64,000 nucleotides of DNA. Source: Plantago ovata (Eukaryota; Streptophyta; Magnoliopsida; Lamiales; Plantaginaceae). Location of the stretch: positions 136,744,096 through 136,808,095 of the forward strand of contig CM051455.1 of assembly GCA_028274465.1 (NCBI GenBank). The letters are read 5' to 3'. Below the pieces are notes generated by a model. The model was given only the letters and a program-made list of their open reading frames with translations. It had not been told where the DNA came from and did no database searches. Each line of letters opens with the position of its first letter. The first letter of the stretch is position 1. Both the position numbers and the translations under genes were made by a program. Shown piece after piece: positions 11,700 through 22,181 of this stretch.

Positions 11700-12168
11700 T
11701 TCATGGAAACATCAAAATTATAGATGAATTTGATATGTTTCAAATTCAAATTTTCTAAGTTGACTTTTCTCTCTGAACTTTGACATTAAATTACTTCAAC
11801 ATTACACAATTAAAATTATAATAAAATTTTAATATAAAAGAAAATCATGTATTTTTTTTTTTTTTTTTGAAACAGCAAACATTATAACTACTCATGCACT
11901 ACTGCTATACAACATTCGAAACCACCTTATATCTTATCCACATCTAAAACCGTCTTATGTCTCCGCCTCCGTTGGGGATCGAACCATGCACCTATTCTTC
12001 ACCAACCTCATTCCCTTCCACTGGACCACCTTATCACTCAAGTATATTTTTCTAATATAACTCTATTATATACTAATAAAATCATGTGTAATGTAGTAAC
12101 TTACGGTCAATTTTTTGTTAAAAAAGTCAGTTGAGGAAGTTTGATTTGGAAGTTGTAACGGAGGGAGT
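11700..12168. mobile_element. Stowaway-type MITE remnant, host of a SINE insertion
   Basis: The right end at about 12154-12168 reads taacggagggagtaa, the reverse of the Stowaway TIR CTCCCTCCGTTA. Both flanks of the embedded SINE share the AT-rich body motif tatatactaataaaatcatg / aaaatcatgta, and a related block occurs at 53.2-53.4 kb. The left border is not clear. Confidence 0.45.
11852..12040 (-). mobile_element. tRNA-derived SINE with A and B boxes and a poly-A tail
   Basis: On the minus strand, 12028-12018 reads TGGTCCAGTGG (A-box pattern TGGCNNAGTGG) and 11985-11975 reads GGTTCGATCCC (B-box pattern GGTTCGANNCC). The boxes are about 33 bases apart, as in tRNA genes. The element ends in an A run (T run at 11852-11868 on +). 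Length is about 190 bases, usual for plant SINEs. It is not a functional tRNA: no cloverleaf follows. Confidence 0.75.
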
Positions 12169-13494
12169 AAAAAATTACATGATACTTGTGTCCATTTCAT
12201 GTATCTTGCTCGTCCTTCATCCAGAGAAGACTTGGTGGATTAGCACTGCTCATAGACAATTTGAACTCTGAGATAAGTCTATCACAATCGCCATTGGCCA
12301 GAGACACACTTGATGAAATCCTAATTTCTTCAAGTTTGCGATTCCTTCCGAGAGTCTTCACTTGACTTGATTGTAATTTTGTTCCCATAAATTGATTGAA
12401 TTGATTGATCAGGAGTTCAAATCAATGGAACGATGATTACCACTGGTCAGCGCGCGACGAAAATAATTCCCTGGACTTCAATACTTCATGCAAATATTAT
12501 CATGGTTGACTTGTCAATTGGTATTATCAAAACCATCCAGCAACTAAAACAAAGCAATAAACTATAAAGGTAGACGATCTGAATGTTTAACAAAAGATTC
12601 AAGTTAGCGAGTTTTGTTGCCGAGCCTCAAGTTAGCGAGTTTGTAATATGAAAGAATAAAGTAAACGTAAAAGTAAATAGAAACTTAGTCAGAATCGGGA
12701 TGTCGGTGGACGATGAGAAATCTAGGTCTCCGGCGAATGGATTGGAATAGTTTAGGGTGTCGGTGACCAAATCGATCTCTAAGGTTTTGGATGACTGGCT
12801 ATGAATCCTTAATTTCAGAGCTATTGAATATGTAATTGCAATACACCGGTTGGCTATCGACTGTCGGAGTAAGATGAATTTCTATAAGTTCAGTTTTCTG
12901 AGAGTAAGTGATAAGGTTGAATGGGTTGCAATTCAATGCCTTTCTCTTTTCTTCGATTCCCTTTTTAAATTAGGTCTCTCGGAATTTTTCTCCCACCCCC
13001 TAGTAGTTAGCGGAGTATGCGGTGGTTTCTATCCGTTTCACAACGTTAAGTGAGAATTGAGGTTGAAGGAGACATAACCTGTTGAGCACGTTGTGGGAGT
13101 TGAGGGAGTCAAGGTTTAGGTCTATAAGTTGCATAGCGACCGAACTAAACTAATGTTTAGGGGAACGATTTAATGGCAGCGAATTAATGGGACGCTCTGG
13201 GACAAATGTGGCACCAATTTAATATTTATGGGAAGAAGTACCGGACAACTTTTACGGATCCGGTGACCCTCGAATGTTAGCTGGTCACCAATCACCACCA
13301 CGTAGTTAGCCAATTGGATTCTAACTAACCCGTATCCTAATTCACGGTTAAATTGTCAAAATTGAATTACGATGAGAGCAATTTTGACCAATGAATGTAC
13401 TTTCTCTATAAACAATAATGAGTCAAAATAACGGCCTGGGCGAATGGGTCAAAACAAGAATTCACCTACCGTAGGTGAATTCTTAAAGATACAA
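12169..13494. other. Non-coding stretch with a perfect 29-base palindrome
   Basis: No gene recognised. A 63-codon ORF on the minus strand (12197-12388) has no family I know and no exon support. At 13456-13484 aagaattcacctac is followed by one C and its exact reverse complement, about 75 bases before the first ATG of the PPR remnant. Confidence 0.4.
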
Positions 13495-14992
13495 AACCCA
13501 TAGCCGATTACAAGCACACGACCTGCATAATAACAACTTTATCATAACCAAATTCATCCATGTCTGCTCCAACCTTAAAGAAATCGACTATGCACACCAC
13601 CTGTTTGATAGTTTTCCCCCACTCGTATGTTTTCTTGTGGAATGCGATTATCAGGCTTTGCAACTTTCCGGGTAAGGTGGTTAAGATTTATTCCATGATG
13701 CAACGCGCCTTTGCTGCGCCTGATGAGTTTACGTTCCATTACGTTGTTAAAGCTTGTGGTGGCGGCTTAATGGAGTTGGGCATTGGTCAGGCTGTTCAAG
13801 CGCATATTTTTAATACGTGGGTTTGATCAAGATGAGTTTTTGCGAAATGGGGTCTTGTCATTTTATGTTAATTGTGGGGAAATTGGCCAGGCTCGTGTTG
13901 CTTTTGAGGGGTTAGATAAAAAAAAGACAGTTGTTGCGTGGACTTCGATTATTTCAGGGTTCACCAATAATGGACAGCCTGGTGAGGCTTTGCGGGTGTT
14001 TAGAGACACGAGAGGATCAGATGTGAAGCCTGATTGGATTACTTTGGTTAGAGTTTTGAAGGCCAATTCTGATGTGGAAGATTTAAAACAGGGAACCTCT
14101 CTTCATGGTTTGGTGATTAGATTCGGGCTTGAAGTCGAGCCTGACTTGGGCGTAGCACTAGTTTCTTTGTATGAGAAATGTGGGCAGATAATGGCAGCAA
14201 AATAACTATTTGATCAAATGGAGATTCATAATGTGATTCTATTGAGCGCACTGATTTCAGGATTTGCTAAAAAGGGTTTCCCTCATGAAGCATTGTAGCT
14301 TTTCCAAGAGATGATGATAAAAAATGTTAGGCCTGATGTTGTCACTATACAATCCTCTATATTAGCTTGCGACCAACTGGGATTGCTTGAACAAGCTAAA
14401 TGGATGGATAACTATGTTACAAACAGTGGGTTCGAAGGTAACATGATTGTTGACACGGCTCTGATTGATATGTATGCAAAATGTGGAGGCGTGGAGCTGG
14501 CTCGCCAAGTATTTAACAGAACAGTGAATAGAGATGTATTTGTGCGGAGCGCAATGATTGTGGGTTATGGACTGAACGGGCATGGAAGAGAAGCAATAGC
14601 ACTTTTCAACGAAATGAACAAACAGCTTGTAGCCACTCGGGACTTGTAGCTAATGGGTTGGAGATTTTCCGAACCATGAAAGAATATGGCGTTGAACCTC
14701 GCCAAAAGCATTATGCTGGTATAATTGACATGTTAGGACGAGCAGTACATTTGAAAAAGGTGTATGAGTTCATCATGACCATGCCGGTTGAACCTAATAT
14801 TTCGGTTTGGGGAGCTCTCTGCTCTCCTGAGCGCTTGTAAGACACACTTTGACGCGATACTTGGCGAATATGCTGCGGAGAAACTTTTTGCCTTAGACCC
14901 GCTACACATAGGTCATTATGTGCAGCTCTCCAATCTTTATGCTTCAGCAAGCATGTGGGATGGTGTGGCAAAAGTAAGAGTCTTGAACTCTT
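13495..14992 (+). pseudogene. PPR protein pseudogene, ortholog of Arabidopsis At3g12770 (MEF22)
   Basis: The conceptual reading follows the PLS-type PPR protein At3g12770 (mitochondrial RNA editing factor 22), as I recall it, from its first repeats to the E region. Diagnostic pieces: NGVLSFYVNCGEIGQARVAF, VVAWTSIISGFTNNGQP, DTALIDMYAKCGGVELARQV, SAMIVGYGLNGHGREAIALF, GHYVQLSNLYASASMWDGVA. Frame breaks are seen near 13800 (after AHIF), at TAA 14202-14204 (AAK*LFDQM), at TAG 14296-14298 (HEAL*LFQEM), near 14640 and near 14820. The reading stops at KVRVL; no DYW tail was found. Without these lesions it would be a long intronless PPR gene, as usual in the family. It cannot make the editing factor now. 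Confidence 0.9.
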
Positions 14993-15540
14993 GATGCAAA
15001 GAATTGGGATATAGTAAGTGTTTTCAAGTTGCAGGGCAATGAACAAGGGCAACTGCCTTTTACTTCATAGAATGGAACTTCTTTTGGATGCATATTTGTC
15101 AAAACAAAAAAGTCTCTGATAATGGTACGTCTTAGAGTCTGTTTGATACTCGGAGTATGAACTGCTTTTACTTAAATAGCTTCATAGCATTGTATATTCT
15201 GCTGGGAACTGAAAAATATGTATACAATAAGTCAATACTAGTAGATTATATGTATGGTTACATATGAACTTATCTATGTCCTATTTATTTTAAACAAAAT
15301 TCCCAAACTAATTATCATGTTTTCCCAAAAAAAAGAAAAAAAAGAAAAAGAAAAATGAAGCTTCTATCGTGATTAGTGTTTGTCCCTTAATTTCTTATAC
15401 ATTGTTCCAGTCAGTGGCTTCCATCATTTATTAAAGAAGTTGGTTAGTCCAGTAGCTGAGTGCAGATAGCGGAAACTCAAAAGTGAAAATACAGCAAAAT
15501 AAAGGGGTGCAATTGCAATTTTGCATCTTCTCTTTCAAAT
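14993..15540. other. Downstream of the PPR pseudogene; nothing coding seen
   Basis: AT-rich spacer with an A/G-rich run at about 15325-15355. No conserved motif of the PPR E/DYW region could be found here in any frame. Confidence 0.4.
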
Positions 15541-15584
15541 AAAAAAATATAACCGCTAAATCAGTAACGAACTGAACTAATTCT

Positions 15585-16837
15585 CTTCTCCTCTGTAATC
15601 CTCTGTTTCTCTCTTCTCTATTTCTCTTCTCCTGACTATCTTCTTCTTCTCCTTCTTGTCCATTTCTCTCTCTAACTGAAACAAGATTGTGTATTCAGAA
15701 GAAATCAGTGGAATTGGCGAATTGCAGTCCGTAGCCCTAGCACAAGCTGATCATCAGGGTCTTAGACGAATCTATTCCACTTCTCCTTTGCTCGCAGCTG
15801 GTACGTATATATGGGGATTTTCTAGGTTTATTTGATACTGCGGTTTGGGGTTATTTGTTTACTGTTAATTAATGGAGATGGGGAATTGCTTGTTAGGCGG
15901 TAGTATAGATTTTGAAAATCTTGGTCCTTTGCTTATTAGCATAGCTTCGTTCATTAGCTCAAGACAAATGGCAAATAAAAGTAGTCAAGAATACGCATCA
16001 TCAGAATAATCGGATGAATAACTCCACCCATAACTTTTCATTTTGTTGCACAGAATTAAGTATTTGACAGATCAGCTGTTTTAATTTGGTTTTTGTTCAT
16101 GTCTAAGTTGTTAATTGATTGGAGAATCAGGGTCATACTATCTTTGATTCGAACTTTTATTCATCCATAATCAATTGGTTAATTGATTGAAGAATTAGAT
16201 TTTTTCTTATTTGCCTATTCAGATCATGGACGTGGACAGACAGGGGCTTGTGCAGAAATATATGGAACGTGGTTTTGATCCTCTGATTGTTGAAATAGCA
16301 ATTGACAATTACATTCAACGAAACCTTCTTCTACATGAAGTTGCTATAGATGATTATCGTTTTTTTGAGGAGATATTATACTCTGTTGTTCTCAGGGAGC
16401 GTGGTAGCATAGTCGCTGATGAAGTGGTTCGGCCTGATATTTCACGTGGTTATGAGGGCAAGAAGATTCCTGTAAAGTCTAGGCGTAACTTGCATACCCC
16501 ATTACTCGTGGGTCGGTTTCAGTATATCGACAAGTGTTTGGTCTATTGTCTTGATGACATGGACTTGGAAACGAAAACCACTGTGTCTTGCACTACCGGT
16601 CAAACAATTGGATTGCGATGTGAGTTGTGCATTGCCGGCAAATGTAACAACGCTGGTCTTTGCCAGTGCCTGTTAGCAACAACAGGTCGTCAATGTGCGT
16701 ATGCGGATGGCCGCTTGACTGCCGACTTCTTGGCAGAGTTGATAAAGGCTAAACGCTCAGCTGCTTCACCGCCTAAGATCAAGGAGTGTTGTATGTATTC
16801 TATTTTTTCTTGTTTTCATTGTTTTTTATTTTCTTGA
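15585..16837 (+). CDS. Unassigned Cys-rich protein gene, probably truncated
   Basis: A CT-rich leader (15585-15680) and a donor after 15799 (GCAGCTG|GTACG) suggest a 5' UTR exon. The coding exon follows an acceptor at about 16222 and starts with ATG at 16226 (MDVDRQGLVQKYMERGFDPL). It encodes an N-terminal helical part (LIVEIAIDNYIQRN, YRFFEEILYSVVLRERG) and a cysteine cluster (RCELCIAGKCNNAGLCQCLL, then QCAYADGRLTADF). A donor is possible near 16790 (GAGTGTT|GTATG), after which no further exon was found. Otherwise the frame runs on to a stop at 16835. I do not recognise the family; it could be a metal-binding nuclear protein, but that is inference. No lesion is seen in the exon. Confidence 0.5.
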
Positions 16838-16849
16838 TGCGTTCCCTTG

Positions 16850-16938
16850 GATGTTGTACTCGAATATGGGCGTATTCTTCTAAAGCATCTCTTGTGCTCG
16901 AGTGTTATAAATAAAAAGTTTAGCGTTTCAAAAAAAAA
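16850..16938 (+). mobile_element. Possible LINE/retroposon 3' tail
   Basis: The sequence ends ataaaaagtttagcgtttc followed by an A run (about 16930-16937). It closely resembles, in opposite orientation, the tail at 18722-18780 (tttgccgtttc plus A run on the minus strand). This shared end is typical of a non-LTR retroposon 3' terminus. Confidence 0.45.
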
Positions 16939-17086
16939 TAACTATTAGCACCGAGAGACTATAGTTTAGCACCATGAGAGACTTGAGAGCGAGCAATTCG
17001 GGTTAGGAAAAAATAGAAAGGAAAACAATAATTATAGTTTACTCACTTCCATGACAACTTTTCCATCCACATAATTATCAAGGGCG

Positions 17087-17829
17087 GAGGCTTATTACTC
17101 AGGGGCGAAGCCAACAAATTTAGTTAGAGGGGGCAAAACTTTAAGGTAAAAAATGAAAATAAAAAACAAACAGATTTCAGGGCGAAATATGTTATTGGTA
17201 ATAAGTAAGTCTATTAAGAACAAGCTTGTAATTAAAGCCAATTTTATACCTAACAAACAGTAAAACTGGTTTGGAATTGATGTCTAAGTGACTTAGTTGA
17301 TTGTTCATGTAGTTGAGAAAAAACCAGTTTTACACTAAATAAGTTATTCTAATTAATCAAGGACTTATGATGAATTTATAAGTTGAATTTTACATAAATT
17401 TTAGGAAGATTTTGGTTGAAAGGGAGGGAGATTTATAATGATATAAACTTACAAGAAAATTGAGAATTTCTTTTATTTATAGTAATACTGAGTGAAGACT
17501 ATTCTTTTTAGTGGGATTGATATTCATGACTATACGATTTTGTGATAAAATAAATAGTTTTAGAAAAGTAGAGATAAAATAATATAAAATAAACAGTTTT
17601 AGAAAATAGAGATAAAATAATATAAATTTTTGTACTCAACTTACCAAAATAATTAATTTTTTATTATCTTTTAGAGTATTTTAAGATCTAATGACTTAAT
17701 TTGAACATTTCTAAAATTTAGAGAGGGCAAAATATTTTTTTAACATGGGCAAACATATAACATACCACATACCTAGTAAAGAAAATAAAATTTTCACAGG
17801 GGGCAACACATGCTCGTTTCGCCCTTGAT
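17087..17829. mobile_element. Candidate non-autonomous DNA transposon with short TIRs (about 743 bases)
   Basis: The left end atcaagggcg and right end cgcccttgat are exact inverted repeats. Both ends carry G-rich subterminal runs (agagggggcaaaac; acagggggcaacac). The interior is AT-rich and non-coding. A related motif, caagggcggacccagg, occurs at about 53595. Superfamily is uncertain. Confidence 0.5.
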
Positions 17830-17945
17830 CTTACTCCTATATTTCATGCATTAGTTTTCCTCTGGCCTTGTGATTTTCACAACAGTCTCTTCTCTATCCT
17901 CAAGTTTGAGGGTTGGATCCCATGTCATGTCTAATTTATTATATT

Positions 17946-18196
17946 ATACTCCCTCCCGTTTATAATAATTATCGTTTTAGATTTTTCACTATTGAAAAAA
18001 TAGTTACCGTTTTGCATGTTTAAAGAAGGAATTTCAACATAATTAATGCATGTTATTGAATTCATACCATTTAGAGATATCATATTGATTGACATTTGTA
18101 ATTAATGCAGTATTTTTAGAAATTCAATAAGTTGAATGAGATGTATTAAAATGTGTGAAAATTCTAAAAACGACAATAAAAAAAGATATGAGGAAG
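17946..18196. mobile_element. Stowaway-type MITE (left end clear)
   Basis: Starts tactccctcccgtttataa, close to the Stowaway consensus CTCCCTCCGTCCC with a TA target. The right end is degenerate, near 18165-18196. Length about 250 bases fits the class. Confidence 0.45.
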
Positions 18197-18721
18197 TGCC
18201 TTTTTTCATTTATTCCATATTTTCATGAATTTTATATGTGCAATTTACCATACTTTTTCTTTTACCGTACCATTCCACATCTCCACTCTCCACGACACAA
18301 CACACTGAATTCTATTTCACTATCACAAAAGAAATAACAACCACTACACATTTGCGAGGCATAAATGTATCTTTATAAAACTAAAAAAACAACAACTCAA
18401 CAACTCACCATTGTAACAAAAATAAACTCATAAATAACGTTGCCCTAAAAATGATAAAACTATTTTTTTAGATGCCAATGATAAAACTATTGATATAACT
18501 ATGTGCATTGAATTAAACGATTTAATTCCTAGAAGACTAGAACAATCTAGTTTTAGAGCACTCCACATGAAAGTTTCTTTGGGGTCTCTAAAAAGTCTCA
18601 AATGGGCCCCAATTTATACCATACCACTCGAGACGTCTTCCATTTAAAAGAGACTTCTTTTGGGCCTTCTATTTTTTTTAAGTCCAAAAGAAACCCAAAC
18701 CATAAGTAATGTTCTTAGAGA
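18197..18721. other. AT-rich spacer; nothing coding seen
   Basis: A block at 18556-18700 (gagcactccacatgaaag, then gggcccc motifs) resembles a MITE end, but no matching second end was found. Confidence 0.3.
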
Positions 18722-19570
18722 TTTTTTTTTTTTTTGAAACGGCAAAATTTTTATTATTAAATAGAGAACAAGCATAAGTAATGCTCGAATACGACAAGAC
18801 CAAAACGTACACCCTGCTTAAACCGGGAATTAACGTCGGTTGTTACAACCAAAATTTAACAAAAACCTTACGAAGCACTCAAACCACTCAAACAACTCTA
18901 AACCTGGACCTCCTGAACTTGTACTTGAACCTTCTTCACCTCGTAAATCACCTTCTGAACCATCTGAACCTACTAAACCTGCACCTGAAACTTCTGAACC
19001 TCCTAAATCACCTTCTGAACCACAGCTGCACCTGAACCTCCTAAATCACCTTCTGAACCACCTGAACCTGTACCTAAACCTCTGAACCACCTGAACTTGT
19101 AAATCACCTTACGCACCTCGTAAATCACCTTCTGAACCACCTGAACCTACTAAACTTGCACCTGAAACTTCTGAACCTCCTAAATCACCTTACGAAGCAC
19201 CTGAACCTGTACATAAACCTCTGAACCTCCTAAATTTGGACCTCATGTGCCTGAACCTTAAGAAACTGAATCTGCGTAACCAAAACTCTGTCGCCTCCAA
19301 ATCTTGTGTCTACCAGTAAACCTGAAAAACTCAACCCAAATGAAAATAGCCCAGCTTTCCAATTCGACCCCAATGAAAACCTTAACCTCCTGATCAATAA
19401 CATCGAAAAGAACCGCAATGAAAAACCAAAACCTCGTAACCAATGAAACGAAGGCCGAATCGTTGGTCACTCCAAACCAGTCCTCCTTCACTACGCCAAA
19501 ATCAAAACAACACATCCGATTCACCTTCAACATCTCCTCCAAAATCCACCTCCGCAAACCCCCTTAGTCC
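18722..19570 (-). mobile_element. Retroposon (LINE-like) 3' region with an internal proline/glutamate-type minisatellite
   Basis: On the minus strand the segment ends ttattaaataataaaaat...gccgtttc plus A run (T run at about 18722-18735 on +), a LINE-like tail. At about 18900-19230 lies a degenerate tandem array of roughly 21-24-base units based on cctcctaaatcaccttctga. Read on + this gives PPKSPSEP-like repeats. No reverse transcriptase motif is visible, so the assignment rests on the tail only. Confidence 0.35.
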
Positions 19571-19884
19571 ACGCACGGACTCACCACCTAGCTATCTTAG
19601 AGACATTGAAATGTAAAATTCTAATTCTAGGTGTTTGTGTGTTTGGCATCACTTTATAATTCAACTTGTAAGGTGATTTTACCTTATCTGAATGTAATAG
19701 GTTTTTTTGATGAATGATAATTTTTTTAAAAAAAACGACCAATCAGTTTGATGAATGATGATAAAGTGATTGATTGAAAAGCTACTTCATAGTAAATCAC
19801 CTTATTGACATTCGTCTCGTCAATTATATCTATTGGTCAACTTATCGGTTTGCTTTCGGGTTTGTTTTCCCAAATAGAGACTAA

Positions 19885-20121
19885 GAGCACTAACAATGGT
19901 GGTCTTAGTTGGGGGCTACATATTTGAAGTCTCCAAATAATATTTTTTAATTTCATTTTCTTTCTTTTTCATTAATTGTGTGGTGCATGTGGAATGTATG
20001 TTTCATGTGAAACCCACAAAAAGTCTCTAATAAGCTCAAACTATTGTAACAAAAAAAATGGAAGGGACTTATATATATCCCAAATAAACCTCAAATTTGT
20101 AGCCACCCATTGCTAGTGCTA
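19885..20121. mobile_element. MITE with GAGCACTAACAATGG-type TIRs
   Basis: Left end gagcactaacaatggtgg and right end ccacccattgctagtgct are near-perfect inverted repeats about 235 bases apart. The interior is AT-rich and non-coding. The flanking TAA/TAAG resembles a short target duplication. Confidence 0.6.
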
Positions 20122-20539
20122 TAAGACCAACTTTATCCATTATAAAATAGAGTACAATCATATGTAACATAGCTAAACAATTTGGTCCAATGGTGTAAGA
20201 TGGCCATGTGACTATGGTAGGATCATATGGGAAAGATAGATTATTTTTGGGCGAATTACATACACTACCCCTCTTAGATGTCCTAATTACATGTAAACGA
20301 CCATCAGTTCATCAATTACATTCTGCCTCCAACTAGATGCATTTTACTTATATCTAAAGGACAAAATTGCAGAAAAGACAATATTACCCCTGCCGGAATT
20401 TCTGATTATTCTCTCACCCAAACAGCTCTATTTTTATTTTATTGCACAATAGACCCAAATGTTTTCTATTTCATAAAATTGACACTAAATAAAAAATTCA
20501 CCTTAACCCTAATAAAATATTTATTTTTTACTCCCTTTC

Positions 20540-20775
20540 TTAAGCTCCCTGATCGGGAGTTGACTGCAACTCCGACTGGAGTTGCAGAAACTCCCGATCG
20601 GGAGTTTTTGTTTTCTGCAACTTCGATCGGAGAAGCAGTCAGTCAACTCCCAATCGGGAGTGACTGCAACTCCGATCGGGTGTTGCAGAAACTCCCAATT
20701 TGGAGTTGACTCCCGATAGGGAGTTTGCTTGCAGCTCAGGGCTGCAAGCAACGTCACCGGAATTCGGTGACTTAA
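20540..20775. repeat. Cluster of nested palindromes built on aactcccgatcgggagtt
   Basis: A perfect 20-base palindrome lies at 20588-20607 (aaactcccgatcgggagttt). Around it the half-sites gatcgggagtt, aactccgatcgg, aactcccaatcgggagt and actcccgatagggagt recur at short spacing, alternating with gactgcaact and gttgcagaaactccc. Two further small inverted repeats follow (gcttgcagc/gctgcaagc; caccggaattcggtg). It is non-coding in all frames, and more GC-rich than its surroundings. Confidence 0.75.
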
Positions 20776-21410
20776 TTTAATTAATATGAAGATGATGAAA
20801 GAAAAAAAAAAAGGAAAAATAAAAAATGAAAAAGGATAAGTAAAATATAAGGGCATGTTTGGTGTATGGAGATAAAATCAGAAAATCGTAGAAAATACAA
20901 TATTCCCCTACCAGAACAATCAAATGGACTTGGATGTAATTCTTTACAAAATTGTCCTTTAGATGAAATGATGCCATCTAGTAGGGGGTGTAGAACTAAT
21001 AATCCCATTATTTTATTATTGTTATTATTAATTACCTTTTTCTTTAATTGTTTTATCCCTTTGTCCCTTATTATTATTATTATTAATAATATTATTATTA
21101 ATATGATGGATAAGATATAGAGTGTAATATGTATGGGTTGGAGATAAACAGTATGATAGAATTTGGTATGATCAAGATTAGTCCAAAGATACATAACTCC
21201 TTGACCTCGGCCAACTTTTCCCTATTTTATTTATTATCCCACGTAATGATTTGAAAAAGAAAAAAAAATGAAGTTACTGTGCGAGTGTGACAATAATACA
21301 TGTAGAAAATGAAAATAAAATGATTTATTATGATTATGATAATAATTATAAATATGTAAAAAGTATTAAAATAAAAATAAAAAGGCCATCCGTAAAAGTC
21401 GTCTCAGTCC
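20776..21410. other. AT-rich spacer upstream of the NOT4 gene; nothing coding seen
   Basis: Contains poly-A/T and ATT-rich runs. A possible MITE lies between gcatgtttggtgtatgg (20854) and gtatgggttgga (21131), but the ends match only loosely. Confidence 0.3.
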
Positions 21411-22181
21411 TGTGGTTTTCAATCATCGCGTTCGTGCCCGTACAGACTCTCTCTCTTTCTCTTCCCCTCTCTCTGTGAGTTTGGTTCTTTCTCTCTCTCT
21501 CTCTCTAATCTCTCTTCTCTCTGTTTCTGTCTCTCTCTCGAGAATTAATCAATCGCTGCCTTTTTTCGCAAATCTAATTTTCTCACAACTCATTTGCTGA
21601 AAAATGTAATCTCTACAAAACCCTACCTCTTTGCTTCCTTTTTTTTTCCCACTTTTTTCCAATTCTGTATTAGGTTATTATTTACTCTGTCAACATACAT
21701 ACATTTACGATACAATGCCGTTCTTCTGTACAATCACATTCTCCAACTCTGTGTCTCTGTGCGTTGTTTTTCACGGATTTATGTAGGATACCGGTTGTTT
21801 TTCGGATTTTGTTGACAGGAATTGGCTTCGTGTGTTGTGTTTTTGCCATTTATGGTAATTTGCCGTTGAACCTTCGGATATTAGGGTTTTGAGGTGAAAT
21901 TTTGGGCGTTTTCCTGTTTCCTGCGGAGTGAATGAGTTACAGGATAGGGATTTATGTCAGTATGGGGTTTTATGATAGGAATTGGCTATTCGTGTTGGTG
22001 TTGGTTTAGGTTATTGGCAGCATTGCACTTTCATGTCATTAGGGTTAACATGATACATAACATTAGGGGTGAAATTGTGCTTGTTTCCTGGAAGTGAATG
22101 AGTGATTTGTTTGTTTACTGAGCTTGTTGTTGTCTTTGTTGTTGTAGAGAAACAATTGTTTATTTGGGTGAAAAGGTCAAG
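21411..22181 (+). promoter_or_regulatory. NOT4 5' leader with CT-rich tract
   Basis: A dense ctctct tract at about 21445-21540 is typical of plant 5' leaders near the transcription start. A tagged acceptor (gttgttgtag) at about 22146 suggests the leader is spliced before the ATG at 22182. No TATA box is called. Confidence 0.4.

Noticed and set aside
11975..12028. A tRNA gene (A and B boxes present)
   Set aside because: The boxes belong to a SINE with a poly-A tail; no acceptor stem or cloverleaf is formed.
12197..12388. 63-codon minus-strand ORF
   Set aside because: No recognisable motif, no leader and no exon signals; length within chance.
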